12,501 nt of DNA from the NCBI GenBank assembly GCA_946613705.1, contig CAMOFU010000046.1, positions 1-12,501 on the forward strand, read 5' to 3'. The translations under genes and the position numbers were made by a program. The notes beneath the pieces are model-generated. The model was not told the origin of the DNA. It made no database searches and saw nothing but the letters and a program-made list of their open reading frames with translations. The DNA comes from an uncultured Clostridia bacterium (GTDB lineage: Bacteria; Bacillota; Clostridia; Oscillospirales; Ruminococcaceae). Positions 6,326 to 12,340 of this stretch are shown in pieces (within the stretch, counting starts at the first letter, position 1; every line of letters begins with the position of its first letter).

Positions 6326-6328
6326 AAT
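6300..6328 (+). promoter_or_regulatory. glgB promoter
   Basis: The -35 TGGACA (6300-6305) and -10 TATAAT (6323-6328) are 17 bp apart. The predicted start of transcription near 6335 leaves a leader of about 50 nt before the ATG. Confidence 0.65.
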
Positions 6329-6386
6329 TAATAAGGCTGCGGTATTTGTGCTGTCAGCAAACACGATCCGGGAGTGATTTGATATT

Positions 6387-8282
6387 ATGGATATGCATGA
6401 GTTTTATATGGGCAATGTTTTTGATGCTTATGAATATTTCGGGGCTCATAAGGAGAATGGCTGTATGGTGTTCCGTACCTTTGCACCGCAGGCATCTTCC
6501 GTTGCATTGGTCGGTGACTTCAACGGCTGGCAGGAGATGCCCATGAATCGTATCGGGCAGGTGTTCGAGCTGTGGGTCGATAATGCTGAGTTCGATCAGA
6601 AGTATAAATACATCATCTACGGAGCGGACGGCAAGCGCCGCGAGCATTGTGACCCCTACGGCTTTGGAATGGAGCTGCGTCCCGATTTTGCGTCTGTCAC
6701 GCGCGACCTCGGTGCATACGTCTTTACCGACGGCGAGTGGATCAGCCGCCGTACAAAGAACTTTGACAGCCCGATGAATATATACGAGCTGCACCTCGGC
6801 TCATGGCTGAAGGATCCCGATAACGAAAACGGCTGGTTTACCTATTCCGCAATTGCAGATAAGCTGATAGATTACTGCAAGCGTTTTCACTTTACGCATA
6901 TTGAGCTGATGCCCGTCAGCGAACACCCTGCCGACGAGTCGTGGGGCTACCAGAATACAGGCTTTTTTGCTCCGACTTCTCGTTACGGGACTGCTGCACA
7001 GCTGATGGAGCTTATCGACAGGTGCCACAACAATAACATAGGCGTGATACTTGATTTTGTTCCCGTTCATTTTGCGATAGATGATTACGGGCTTATCAGA
7101 TACGACGGTTCAGAGCTTTATGAATACAATGCCAGCAATGTAACTATCAGCGAATGGGGAACTTGCAATTTCAATTTTTCCCGCCGTGAGGTCGCCTGCT
7201 TTATGCAGTCGGCTGCAAATTACTGGCTTGAAAAATTCCATGCCGACGGTCTGAGAATGGACGCAGTGAGCCGCGCTATCTACTGGATGGGAGACGAGCA
7301 CAGGGGCGTTAATCCGACCTCTCTGGAGTTCCTTAAACGCATGAACAGCGGTCTGCAGCGCCGCCACCCGACTGCAATGCTGATCGCTGAGGATTCAACG
7401 GCATACCCCAAGGTAACTGCTCCTGTTGAGTATGGCGGGCTCGGCTTCGATTATAAATGGGATCTCGGCTTTATGCACGATACGATAAACTTTTTCAAGA
7501 CCCCTCCCGCAGAGCGCCCCGCGCATTATCATAAACTCACCTTTTCGATGATGTATTTTTACAACGAGCATTACATTCTTCCGTTTTCTCATGACGAGAA
7601 TGTACACGGAAAGGCAACGATCATTCAGAAGATGTGGGGCGATTACGAAGACAAATTTCCGCAGGCACGGGCGCTTTATATGTATATGTTCACCCACCCC
7701 GGGAAAAAGCTTACCTTTATGGGCAGCGAGTTCGGCCATTTCCGTGAGTGGGACGAAAAGAAGGAGCTTGACTGGTTCATGCTCAAATATCCCAAGCACG
7801 ACAGCTTCCGCGAGTATTTCGGCAAGCTGAGCGAGCTGTATACTACCCGCCGCTGTTTGTTTGACGGAGATTATTCAAACGAGAGCTTCCGCTGGCTGAT
7901 AGTCAATGCCGAGACAGAAAGTGTATATGCATATGAGCGTATATGCGGCGATGACAGGATAGCAGCGGTGTTCAATCTGTCAACTAAGCCGAGGACAGTA
8001 AGTGTGCCGATGGGCGACAGCTGCCTGCTGCGGGAGCTGCTCAACAGCAGCTGGGATATCTACAGCGGTACCGTACACAAGCCCGATACTCCCGAAGAGA
8101 TCATGGCTAACGGGATCGGTCATTTTGCAAGGATCGAGCTGCCGCCTTTCACGGGCAGACTGTTTGAGGTTTTCCCTGCGGAAGAACAGGCTGAGGAGGA
8201 GCCCGAGACTGTGAGCGAGCTTGCCCCTGTCATCGAGAGCGGAGAAAAGAACGTTATAATAATCGAGTGCGAGGACGAGTAA
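6387..8282 (+). CDS. glgB: 1,4-alpha-glucan branching enzyme
   Basis: This cytoplasmic GH13 enzyme cuts alpha-1,4 chains and rejoins them as alpha-1,6 branches in glycogen synthesis. At 631 aa it is a compact form with one N-terminal CBM48 (about 15-110, including FAPQASSVALVGDFNGW). The GH13 barrel runs from about 130 to 490. All four conserved regions are present: DFVPVHF (223-229), GLRMDAVS with nucleophile D292, LIAEDST with acid/base E335, and LPFSHDENVH with H402 and D403. GSEFGHFREWDE and the C-terminal beta domain (about 500-597) follow. The last 35 residues are a Glu-rich tail not needed for the fold. GGGAG lies 12 nt upstream of the ATG, a rather long spacing; MDMHEFYMGNVFDAYEYFGAH matches the usual clostridial N-terminus. 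It is a single-gene unit with its own promoter and terminator; no glgA, glgC or glgP lies in the window. Confidence 0.96.
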   Translation: MDMHEFYMGNVFDAYEYFGAHKENGCMVFRTFAPQASSVALVGDFNGWQEMPMNRIGQVFELWVDNAEFDQKYKYIIYGADGKRREHCDPYGFGMELRPDFASVTRDLGAYVFTDGEWISRRTKNFDSPMNIYELHLGSWLKDPDNENGWFTYSAIADKLIDYCKRFHFTHIELMPVSEHPADESWGYQNTGFFAPTSRYGTAAQLMELIDRCHNNNIGVILDFVPVHFAIDDYGLIRYDGSELYEYNASNVTISEWGTCNFNFSRREVACFMQSAANYWLEKFHADGLRMDAVSRAIYWMGDEHRGVNPTSLEFLKRMNSGLQRRHPTAMLIAEDSTAYPKVTAPVEYGGLGFDYKWDLGFMHDTINFFKTPPAERPAHYHKLTFSMMYFYNEHYILPFSHDENVHGKATIIQKMWGDYEDKFPQARALYMYMFTHPGKKLTFMGSEFGHFREWDEKKELDWFMLKYPKHDSFREYFGKLSELYTTRRCLFDGDYSNESFRWLIVNAETESVYAYERICGDDRIAAVFNLSTKPRTVSVPMGDSCLLRELLNSSWDIYSGTVHKPDTPEEIMANGIGHFARIELPPFTGRLFEVFPAEEQAEEEPETVSELAPVIESGEKNVIIIECEDE

Positions 8283-8303
8283 CGGCTCTGTTCTCAAATA
8301 ACA

Positions 8304-8346
8304 ATAATACGGGTATTCCTTTTTCGGTCAGGAATACCCGTATTAT
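8304..8346. terminator. 17-bp perfect stem-loop, likely bidirectional terminator
   Basis: ATAATACGGGTATTCCT (8304-8320) is perfectly complementary to 8330-8346 with a 9-nt loop. It lies between the convergent glgB and ABC-F genes, 22 bases after the glgB stop and 48 bases beyond the ABC-F stop. Neither side has a long T-tract (GTTATTATGCTTTT on plus, TGTTATTTG on minus), but stem strength and position support shared termination. Confidence 0.75.
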
Positions 8347-8393
8347 GTTATTATGCTTTTGTGCTATCATGCTGTCTGTTATTATCCGACTGC

Positions 8394-10340
8394 TCATTCC
8401 TCGCTCCCGAGCTCGAGCCAGAGCTCCATATCTTCTTCAAGCTTCTGCCTTGCAGCATCAAGCTCAGCGCAGCGGCTGCTCATAGCAGGGAAGTCCGCAG
8501 CTATCTCGGGGTCGGAGATCTCTGTTTCAAGCTCCGCGATCCTGTTTTCAAGCTCCGCTATCTCCGCTTCAAGCTCCTTGATCCTTGCACGTCTCTTTGC
8601 GTCCTCGGCGCGCTGCTGCTTGGAACGGTATTGCTTCTGCTTGCTCGCATTATATGCCGCAAGCTGCCGAGCAGCCTTCTCCTCCTGTCGGCCGCGCTCT
8701 GCCTCTGCCTGCTCCGCTTCGATAACTGCTGCATATGCGTCATAGTTGCCCTCAAAGCTCCGCGCACCCTCGGCGGATAGCTCAATCACCCGCGTTGCTA
8801 CCTTATTTATAAGGTAGCGGTCGTGCGATACGAGAATGATCGTTCCCTTGAACTCAGCCAGAGCATCTTCGAGGACCTCCTTCGTTCCGAGGTCGATATG
8901 GTTTGTGGGCTCATCAAGTATCAGCACATTGCCGCGCTGAAGTGCCATATGAGCGAAGCACAGCTTGGCGCGTTCGCCGCCGCTCAGCACAGACACGGGC
9001 TTGTAAACGTCCTCTCCGCTGATAAGCACAGAGCCGAGCATATTCCTTGCCTGCTGTTCTGAGATGCGCGGGAACCTGCGGTCTATCGAGCCGAGTGCTG
9101 TATCGTGCATATCAAGGCTCGAATGCTCCTGATCGAAATAGCTTATCTTTACATTGCCGCCCCAGCTGATGCTCCCCCCTTCGTGCGGAATAAGCCCCTG
9201 TATCAGTTTCAGCACCGAAGTCTTGCCGATGCCGTTGGGGCCGATAATAGCAGTGTGCTCGCCTCTCCTGATATGCATATCCAGCGACGGCACGAGCAGC
9301 TTTTGCTTGTCTCCATTTCCTACAGCAACAGGGCAGCCCTGCACCTTTACTATGTCCTTGGTTGGCTCTATATCGTATTCGAGCCTGATCTTCGGCGGCT
9401 TGACATATGTGATCGGTCTGTCGATACGCTCGATACGTTCAAGCATATGCTCTCTTGATTTCGCCATCTTGGCAGTCGATGCTCTGGTCTTGTTTCGTAC
9501 AATGTAATCCTCCAGCTTTTCTATCTCACGCTGCTGTGCCTCGTATTCCTTGACCTGCCTTTCAACGTTCATTTTCTTTTGTATCAGATAATCCGAGTAG
9601 CCGCCCTTGAATGAGGTCAGTCTTCCGTTCTCGATCTCACAGATGCGGGTGCAGACCTTATCCAGAAAATACCTGTCGTGTGATACTATCAGCACCGAGC
9701 CCTTGTAGCCTTTGAGATAGCCCTCGAGCCATGTGAGCGTTTTGAAATCAAGGTGGTTCGTAGGTTCGTCGAGGATCAGCAGGTCGGGCTGTTCGAGCAG
9801 CAGCTTCGCCAGTGCCAGCCGAGTTTTTTCTCCGCCCGAAAGGGAAGATATCTGTCTGTCATTGGGCGTTTCTCCAAAACCCATACCGTTCAGTATCATC
9901 TTGATCTTAACGTCCATACGGTAGCCGTCATGCGCTTCAAAATAAGATGATAGCTGAGAATACTCCCCGCTGATAAGCTCAAGCTGATCTGCGGGCAGGG
10001 AAGTCATCTTCGCTTCAAGCTCTTCCATTTTTTTCTTGGCATCAAGCAGAGGGTCAAATGCACGGAGCATTTCCTGCCATATAGTCCTGCTGCTGTCAAG
10101 CCCGCTGTTCTGCTGCAAAAAGCCGATAACGCAGCTTCCGCTCACCGATACGGAGCCAAGACCTTCTGCGGTCTTGTCAAAGCCTGTACGCCCTGTTATG
10201 ATGTTCAGCAGGGTAGTCTTGCCGCAGCCGTTCCTGCCGATGAGACCTACGGTCTCGTTGTTTTCAACAGTCATACAGACATCCTTCAGCAGCGCCTCAC
10301 CGTTAAAGTATTTGTATATGTGTTCAAGGTCAATGAGCAT
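8394..10340 (-). CDS. ABC-F family ATPase
   Basis: This is a soluble tandem-ABC protein of the ABC-F class, which acts on the ribosome E site rather than in transport; there are no membrane segments. ABC1 (about 1-255): Walker A GRNGCGKT (35-42), signature LSGGEKTRL from 167, Walker B LLILDEPTNHLD from 187 with E192. The inter-domain linker (about 250-320, basic and helical) is the P-site tether region. ABC2 (about 330-540): Walker A GPNGIGKT (367-374), signature LSGGERAKL from 452, Walker B VLILDEPTNHID from 472. The C-terminal region (about 540-648) is a coiled coil with heptads such as IKELEAEIAELENRI. At 648 aa with this C-terminal extension it resembles YdiF/Uup-type members. ATG 10340 has GGAGGA 6 nt upstream. 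It is a single gene with its own promoter. Housekeeping translation factor or antibiotic-resistance ABC-F cannot be separated by sequence reading alone; the short leader favours housekeeping. Confidence 0.93.
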   Translation of the reverse strand: MLIDLEHIYKYFNGEALLKDVCMTVENNETVGLIGRNGCGKTTLLNIITGRTGFDKTAEGLGSVSVSGSCVIGFLQQNSGLDSSRTIWQEMLRAFDPLLDAKKKMEELEAKMTSLPADQLELISGEYSQLSSYFEAHDGYRMDVKIKMILNGMGFGETPNDRQISSLSGGEKTRLALAKLLLEQPDLLILDEPTNHLDFKTLTWLEGYLKGYKGSVLIVSHDRYFLDKVCTRICEIENGRLTSFKGGYSDYLIQKKMNVERQVKEYEAQQREIEKLEDYIVRNKTRASTAKMAKSREHMLERIERIDRPITYVKPPKIRLEYDIEPTKDIVKVQGCPVAVGNGDKQKLLVPSLDMHIRRGEHTAIIGPNGIGKTSVLKLIQGLIPHEGGSISWGGNVKISYFDQEHSSLDMHDTALGSIDRRFPRISEQQARNMLGSVLISGEDVYKPVSVLSGGERAKLCFAHMALQRGNVLILDEPTNHIDLGTKEVLEDALAEFKGTIILVSHDRYLINKVATRVIELSAEGARSFEGNYDAYAAVIEAEQAEAERGRQEEKAARQLAAYNASKQKQYRSKQQRAEDAKRRARIKELEAEIAELENRIAELETEISDPEIAADFPAMSSRCAELDAARQKLEEDMELWLELGSEE

Positions 10341-10414
10341 GATCTATCCTCCGACATATTAGCGATCGTTATAGTCGGCGCACTCGTATATGCTTCGCAC
10401 CGAAATCTGTTAAT

Positions 10415-10443
10415 ATTATAACATATCTTTACTCCGCCGTCAA
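10415..10443 (-). promoter_or_regulatory. promoter of the ABC-F gene
   Basis: On the minus strand, -35 TTGACG (10443-10438) and -10 TATAAT (10420-10415) are separated by 17 bp. Transcription should begin near 10408. Confidence 0.75.
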
Positions 10444-10484
10444 TCGCTGGCGGCAAGCACATTGCAATTATTAATCTGATGTGT

Positions 10485-10525
10485 ACGACCTGTTTCGTTT
10501 GTGTGGACAATATACACAAAGTCGT
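10485..10525. repeat. interrupted inverted repeat upstream of divergent promoters
   Basis: TTTGTGT (10498-10504) pairs with ACACAAA (10514-10520) across 9 nt. Directly outside, ACGAC (10485-10489) pairs with GTCGT (10521-10525), with an 8-nt one-sided bulge on the left arm. That makes 12 pairs in total. It lies upstream of both divergent promoters, so a regulator site is possible; no function is shown. Confidence 0.4.
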
Positions 10526-10598
10526 TCATAATTAAATACACTACTTTCGTCGATATTAACAAATTATTTCTTGAATAACTTTTTTAGTCAAAAAACTA

Positions 10599-10627
10599 TT
10601 GAAAAATAAAATATAATTTGTTAAAAT
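10599..10627 (+). promoter_or_regulatory. probable promoter of EIIA-like gene
   Basis: The -35 TTGAAA (10599-10604) and -10 TAAAAT (10622-10627) have a 17-bp spacer and place the transcript start about 10 nt before the ribosome binding site. The region is very AT-rich and also holds a TATAAT at 10612-10617 without a good -35, so the choice is uncertain. Confidence 0.45.
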
Positions 10628-10657
10628 AATATGTAGAAGAAAAGTGAGGTGTTTGGT

Positions 10658-11143
10658 TTGACACTGTTCAGAGCTAAAGCTAATCATAACAATAATAATA
10701 GCAATGGCAAGAAGAATAATTCAAGGAAGCATATCATAAGAACTTGCTGTACAGGTGAGGTGTTCGACATATCTCTTGTATCAAACGATGCGATCTCTTC
10801 AAAGATACTCGGTGAAGGTTTTGGAGTGGCTTGTGCGGATAAGGATATCGTAGCTCCTGCAGACGGGATACTATGCGATATCTCCGATAACGGCCATACC
10901 TATGCGATCGATATGGAGGACGGTGTTTCTCTGCTTGTCTGTATCACGGCGGACAGTAAGGACGAGATCATCGAACCTGCTGTTGAAGTGGGGCAGATGC
11001 TTTCCGCAGGAGATGTTATTTGCAGCAAGGAAAATGCCGAGGCTGCTGTCATCGTCACCAATTCCGAGATAATGAGCAGCTGCAAGATAGCGGTAGGCAA
11101 GGCCAAAAGTGTAAACGACGGTGTTATAGCCTACGAACTGTAA
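10658..11143 (+). CDS. EIIA(Glc)-like domain protein with His-to-Cys at the phosphorylation site
   Basis: The fold is that of the glucose-type PTS EIIA domain, normally a cytoplasmic phosphocarrier. I place the start at TTG 10658, 8 nt after the GAGG core of AAGTGAGGTG (161 aa); an in-frame GTG at 10649 overlaps that site and is less likely. After an Asn-rich basic N-terminus (about residues 7-24) come EVFDISLVSNDAISSKILGEGFGV, DIVAPADGILCDI, NGHTYAIDMEDGVSLLVCITAD and VEVGQMLSAGDVI, all in EIIA order. The two active-site histidines of E. coli EIIA(Glc), 15 residues apart, align with H80 and C95: the helper histidine is kept, but the phosphorylated one is cysteine (codon 10940-10942). The protein therefore should not accept phosphate on histidine and may be regulatory or respond to another signal. 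No other PTS gene is nearby. Confidence 0.82.
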   Translation: MTLFRAKANHNNNNSNGKKNNSRKHIIRTCCTGEVFDISLVSNDAISSKILGEGFGVACADKDIVAPADGILCDISDNGHTYAIDMEDGVSLLVCITADSKDEIIEPAVEVGQMLSAGDVICSKENAEAAVIVTNSEIMSSCKIAVGKAKSVNDGVIAYEL

Positions 11144-11154
11144 ATGTTTTGTTA

Positions 11155-11176
11155 AAAAAGTTCACAAACACTTTTT
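11155..11176 (+). terminator. weak hairpin after EIIA-like gene
   Basis: AAAAAGT (11155-11161) and ACTTTTT (11170-11176) form a 7-bp, nearly all-AT stem with an 8-nt loop, 12 bases past the stop codon. It would be a poor terminator, so some transcripts may continue into the next gene. Confidence 0.3.
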
Positions 11177-11231
11177 AATTATCGGCAGCTGTGTTATACT
11201 GTATATATAATAATATGGAAGGAAGTATAAA

Positions 11232-11486
11232 ATGTTACTGCTGATAGATGACATAAAGCTGCGTGATAAAGATGATTTTCTGGCATATATGGACTCGCTG
11301 ATCGGTGATGCTGAGATAGACTCTCTTGAATCGCTCTCGCAGTACCTGATGAAAACAGATAAACAGATAGAGCTCATGGTATCGGATTTTGATGAGATCG
11401 ATGATAAATCATTTGCATCTCAGGCTATGAATGTTTTTGTTGATGCAAGCGATGCCAGGCAGAATATCAAGCTTACTGTCATGTGA
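11232..11486 (+). CDS. small barstar-like protein
   Basis: This 84-aa acidic, cytoplasmic protein has no signal or membrane segment. The layout recalls barstar (ribonuclease inhibitor family): an N-terminal beta strand MLLLIDDIKL, helix DKDDFLAYMDSLIG, a Leu-rich helix IDSLESLSQYLM aligning with barstar's DALWDCL helix, strand QIELMVSDFDEI, a helix ending in FVDASDARQN and a final strand IKLTVM. The acidic residues around 28-31 sit where barstar contacts barnase, but the Tyr/Trp contact residues of the classical protein are not obvious. No barnase-like nuclease lies in the window, so a toxin-antitoxin role is unsupported. AAGGAAG is 6 nt upstream of the ATG. A possible -10 TATACT (11195-11200) lacks a good -35, so the gene may be read through from the EIIA-like gene. 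The gene is confident; the family is tentative. Confidence 0.6.
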   Translation: MLLLIDDIKLRDKDDFLAYMDSLIGDAEIDSLESLSQYLMKTDKQIELMVSDFDEIDDKSFASQAMNVFVDASDARQNIKLTVM

Positions 11487-11494
11487 GACCTTTT

Positions 11495-11562
11495 GCAGTA
11501 TCATACTGCGTGATATGAGAAATAGGACAGCTGCTTCTTAACAGGGGACGCTGTCCTTTTTG
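11495..11562 (+). terminator. terminator after barstar-like gene, with upstream hairpin
   Basis: AGGACAGC (11524-11531) pairs perfectly with GCTGTCCT (11550-11557) across an 18-nt loop and is followed by TTTTT (11557-11561). Ahead of it a 6-bp hairpin, GCAGTA/TACTGC (11495-11500, 11504-11509, loop TCA), lies just after the stop codon. Confidence 0.8.
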
Positions 11563-11690
11563 TGTCTTATCGGGATCTCCCGAACCGTCTGTCTGTGCCG
11601 TAAAACAGACCATAGATATTGCACAACTGCTTTATTTCCGCTTCTGCGATCTGATTTTATATACAGAAAGTAAAAATGAAATGAGATTCA
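11563..11690. other. unassigned intergenic sequence
   Basis: No gene is visible. The stretch contains two small hairpins, CGGG/CCCG (11571-11574, 11579-11582) and GTCTGT/ACAGAC (11591-11596, 11605-11610, loop 8 nt), then AT-rich sequence leading to the decamer repeats. No promoter with both hexamers was seen for a separate RNA. Confidence 0.5.
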
Positions 11691-11730
11691 AGAAATCGAG
11701 AGAAATGAAGAAAAATCAAGAGAAATCAAG
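11691..11730 (+). repeat. four tandem 10-bp repeats, consensus AGAAATCAAG
   Basis: The four consecutive decamers are AGAAATCGAG, AGAAATGAAG, AAAAATCAAG and AGAAATCAAG, with no gaps. Each has an A-tract in the same position, so the A-tracts are spaced one helical turn apart and the DNA should be intrinsically bent. The array ends 50 bp before the -35 of the rplM promoter, so an upstream activating or protein-binding role is plausible. Confidence 0.8.
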
Positions 11731-11780
11731 CGTGAGAGGGTTATAAATTAAAAATTCCGAATTTTCTTTGTTTTTGCCTA

Positions 11781-11809
11781 TTGACTTTTGCGGAACAATA
11801 GTGTATAAT
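11781..11809 (+). promoter_or_regulatory. strong promoter of rplM-rpsI
   Basis: The -35 TTGACT (11781-11786) and consensus -10 TATAAT (11804-11809) are separated by 17 bp. The upstream flank (about 11741-11780) is AT-rich. The transcript should begin near 11816, about 79 nt ahead of the rplM ATG. Confidence 0.82.
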
Positions 11810-11815
11810 AGCAAA

Positions 11816-11894
11816 TGTTGTGAGCCGAATCATAAGTTCGGACGTATGGCAAGGACTGTGAAACAGTTCCTGATCTTAAAAAGGAGGAAAAACT
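11816..11894 (+). promoter_or_regulatory. structured 5' leader of rplM (candidate L13 leader)
   Basis: The leader contains hairpin CCGAA/TTCGG (11825-11829, 11837-11841) and a second hairpin AGGACTGT/ACAGTTCCT (11852-11859, 11863-11871) with one bulged base and a GAA loop. AAGGAGG follows at 11881-11887. Firmicutes rplM operons commonly carry an autoregulatory L13 leader of about this size and position (Rfam L13_leader). I see two hairpins in the right place but cannot confirm the family consensus or any pseudoknot. Confidence 0.55.
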
Positions 11895-12323
11895 ATGGCA
11901 ACATATATGCCCAAGACAAGTGATATCACCCGCAAGTGGTATATCCTTGATGCCGAAGGCAAGTCCCTCGGCCGTGTAGCTGCCAAGGCTGCACATATCC
12001 TTCGCGGCAAGCATAAGCCCACATATGCACCCCATGCAGACTGCGGAGATCATGTTATCATCATCAATTCAGACAAGGCTGTTCTGACAGGCAAGAAGCT
12101 TGAGCAGAAAGCTTACAGATGGCACACAGGCTGGATCGGCGGTCTCAAGGAGATCAAGTACGACAAGCTGATGGCAGAGCAGAGCGACAGAGCAATGAGA
12201 ATTGCAGTTGAGGGAATGCTGCCCAACAACACTCTCGGCAGAGCAGCTGCCAAGAGGCTTAGAGTATACAAGGGTGCTGAGCACAACAATGCCGCTCAGA
12301 AGCCCGAGAATTACGAGTTTTAA
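11895..12323 (+). CDS. rplM: 50S ribosomal protein L13
   Basis: L13 is an early-assembly protein of the large ribosomal subunit that binds 23S rRNA. The 142-aa length is standard. Family hallmarks are present throughout: KWYILDAEGKSLGRVAAKAA, ILRGKHKPTYAPHADCGDHV, VIIINSDKAVLTGKKLEQKA, YRWHTGWIGGLKE, AVEGMLPNNTLGRAAAKRLR and the tail YKGAEHNNAAQKPENYEF. The ATG follows AAGGAGG by 7 nt. It is the first gene of the conserved rplM-rpsI operon; rpsI starts 17 nt after its stop. Control is probably at the strong upstream promoter and through the structured leader, with L13 itself the likely effector by analogy. Confidence 0.98.
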   Translation: MATYMPKTSDITRKWYILDAEGKSLGRVAAKAAHILRGKHKPTYAPHADCGDHVIIINSDKAVLTGKKLEQKAYRWHTGWIGGLKEIKYDKLMAEQSDRAMRIAVEGMLPNNTLGRAAAKRLRVYKGAEHNNAAQKPENYEF

Positions 12324-12340
12324 TGAAAGGAGCAGCTAAG

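Larger units (their letters stand above)
10341..10648. other. divergent intergenic region between ABC-F and EIIA-like genes
   Basis: About 308 bases with no convincing gene. It holds the leftward ABC-F promoter (10415-10443) with a leader of about 65-70 nt, an interrupted inverted repeat (10485-10525), and an AT-rich stretch (about 10525-10640) with the rightward promoter. A possible 77-aa minus-strand reading frame starting at 10519 runs into the ABC-F gene in another frame and has no ribosome binding site; it is not called. Confidence 0.7.

Noticed and set aside
8520..8580. Repeated TTCAAGCTCC at about 21-nt period
   Set aside because: Explained by heptad repeats (Glu-Leu-Glu) of the ABC-F C-terminal coiled coil, not a regulatory repeat.
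8353..8780. Ser/Leu-rich plus-strand frames of 130 and 139 aa
   Set aside because: Antisense of the ABC-F coiled-coil heptads, whose periodic codons create false open frames.
10286..10519. 77-aa minus-strand frame upstream of the ABC-F gene as a leader peptide
   Set aside because: Starts upstream of the predicted transcript start, has no ribosome binding site and overlaps the ABC-F coding region in another frame.
11691..11730. CRISPR array
   Set aside because: Units are 10 bp and contiguous with no spacers, and there are no cas genes.
11751..11775. AAAATTC/GAATTTT plus T-rich tail as a terminator before the rplM promoter
   Set aside because: The stem is almost all A-T with a loop of three bases and no transcript is expected to reach it; the strong terminator at 11524-11562 already ends the preceding unit.
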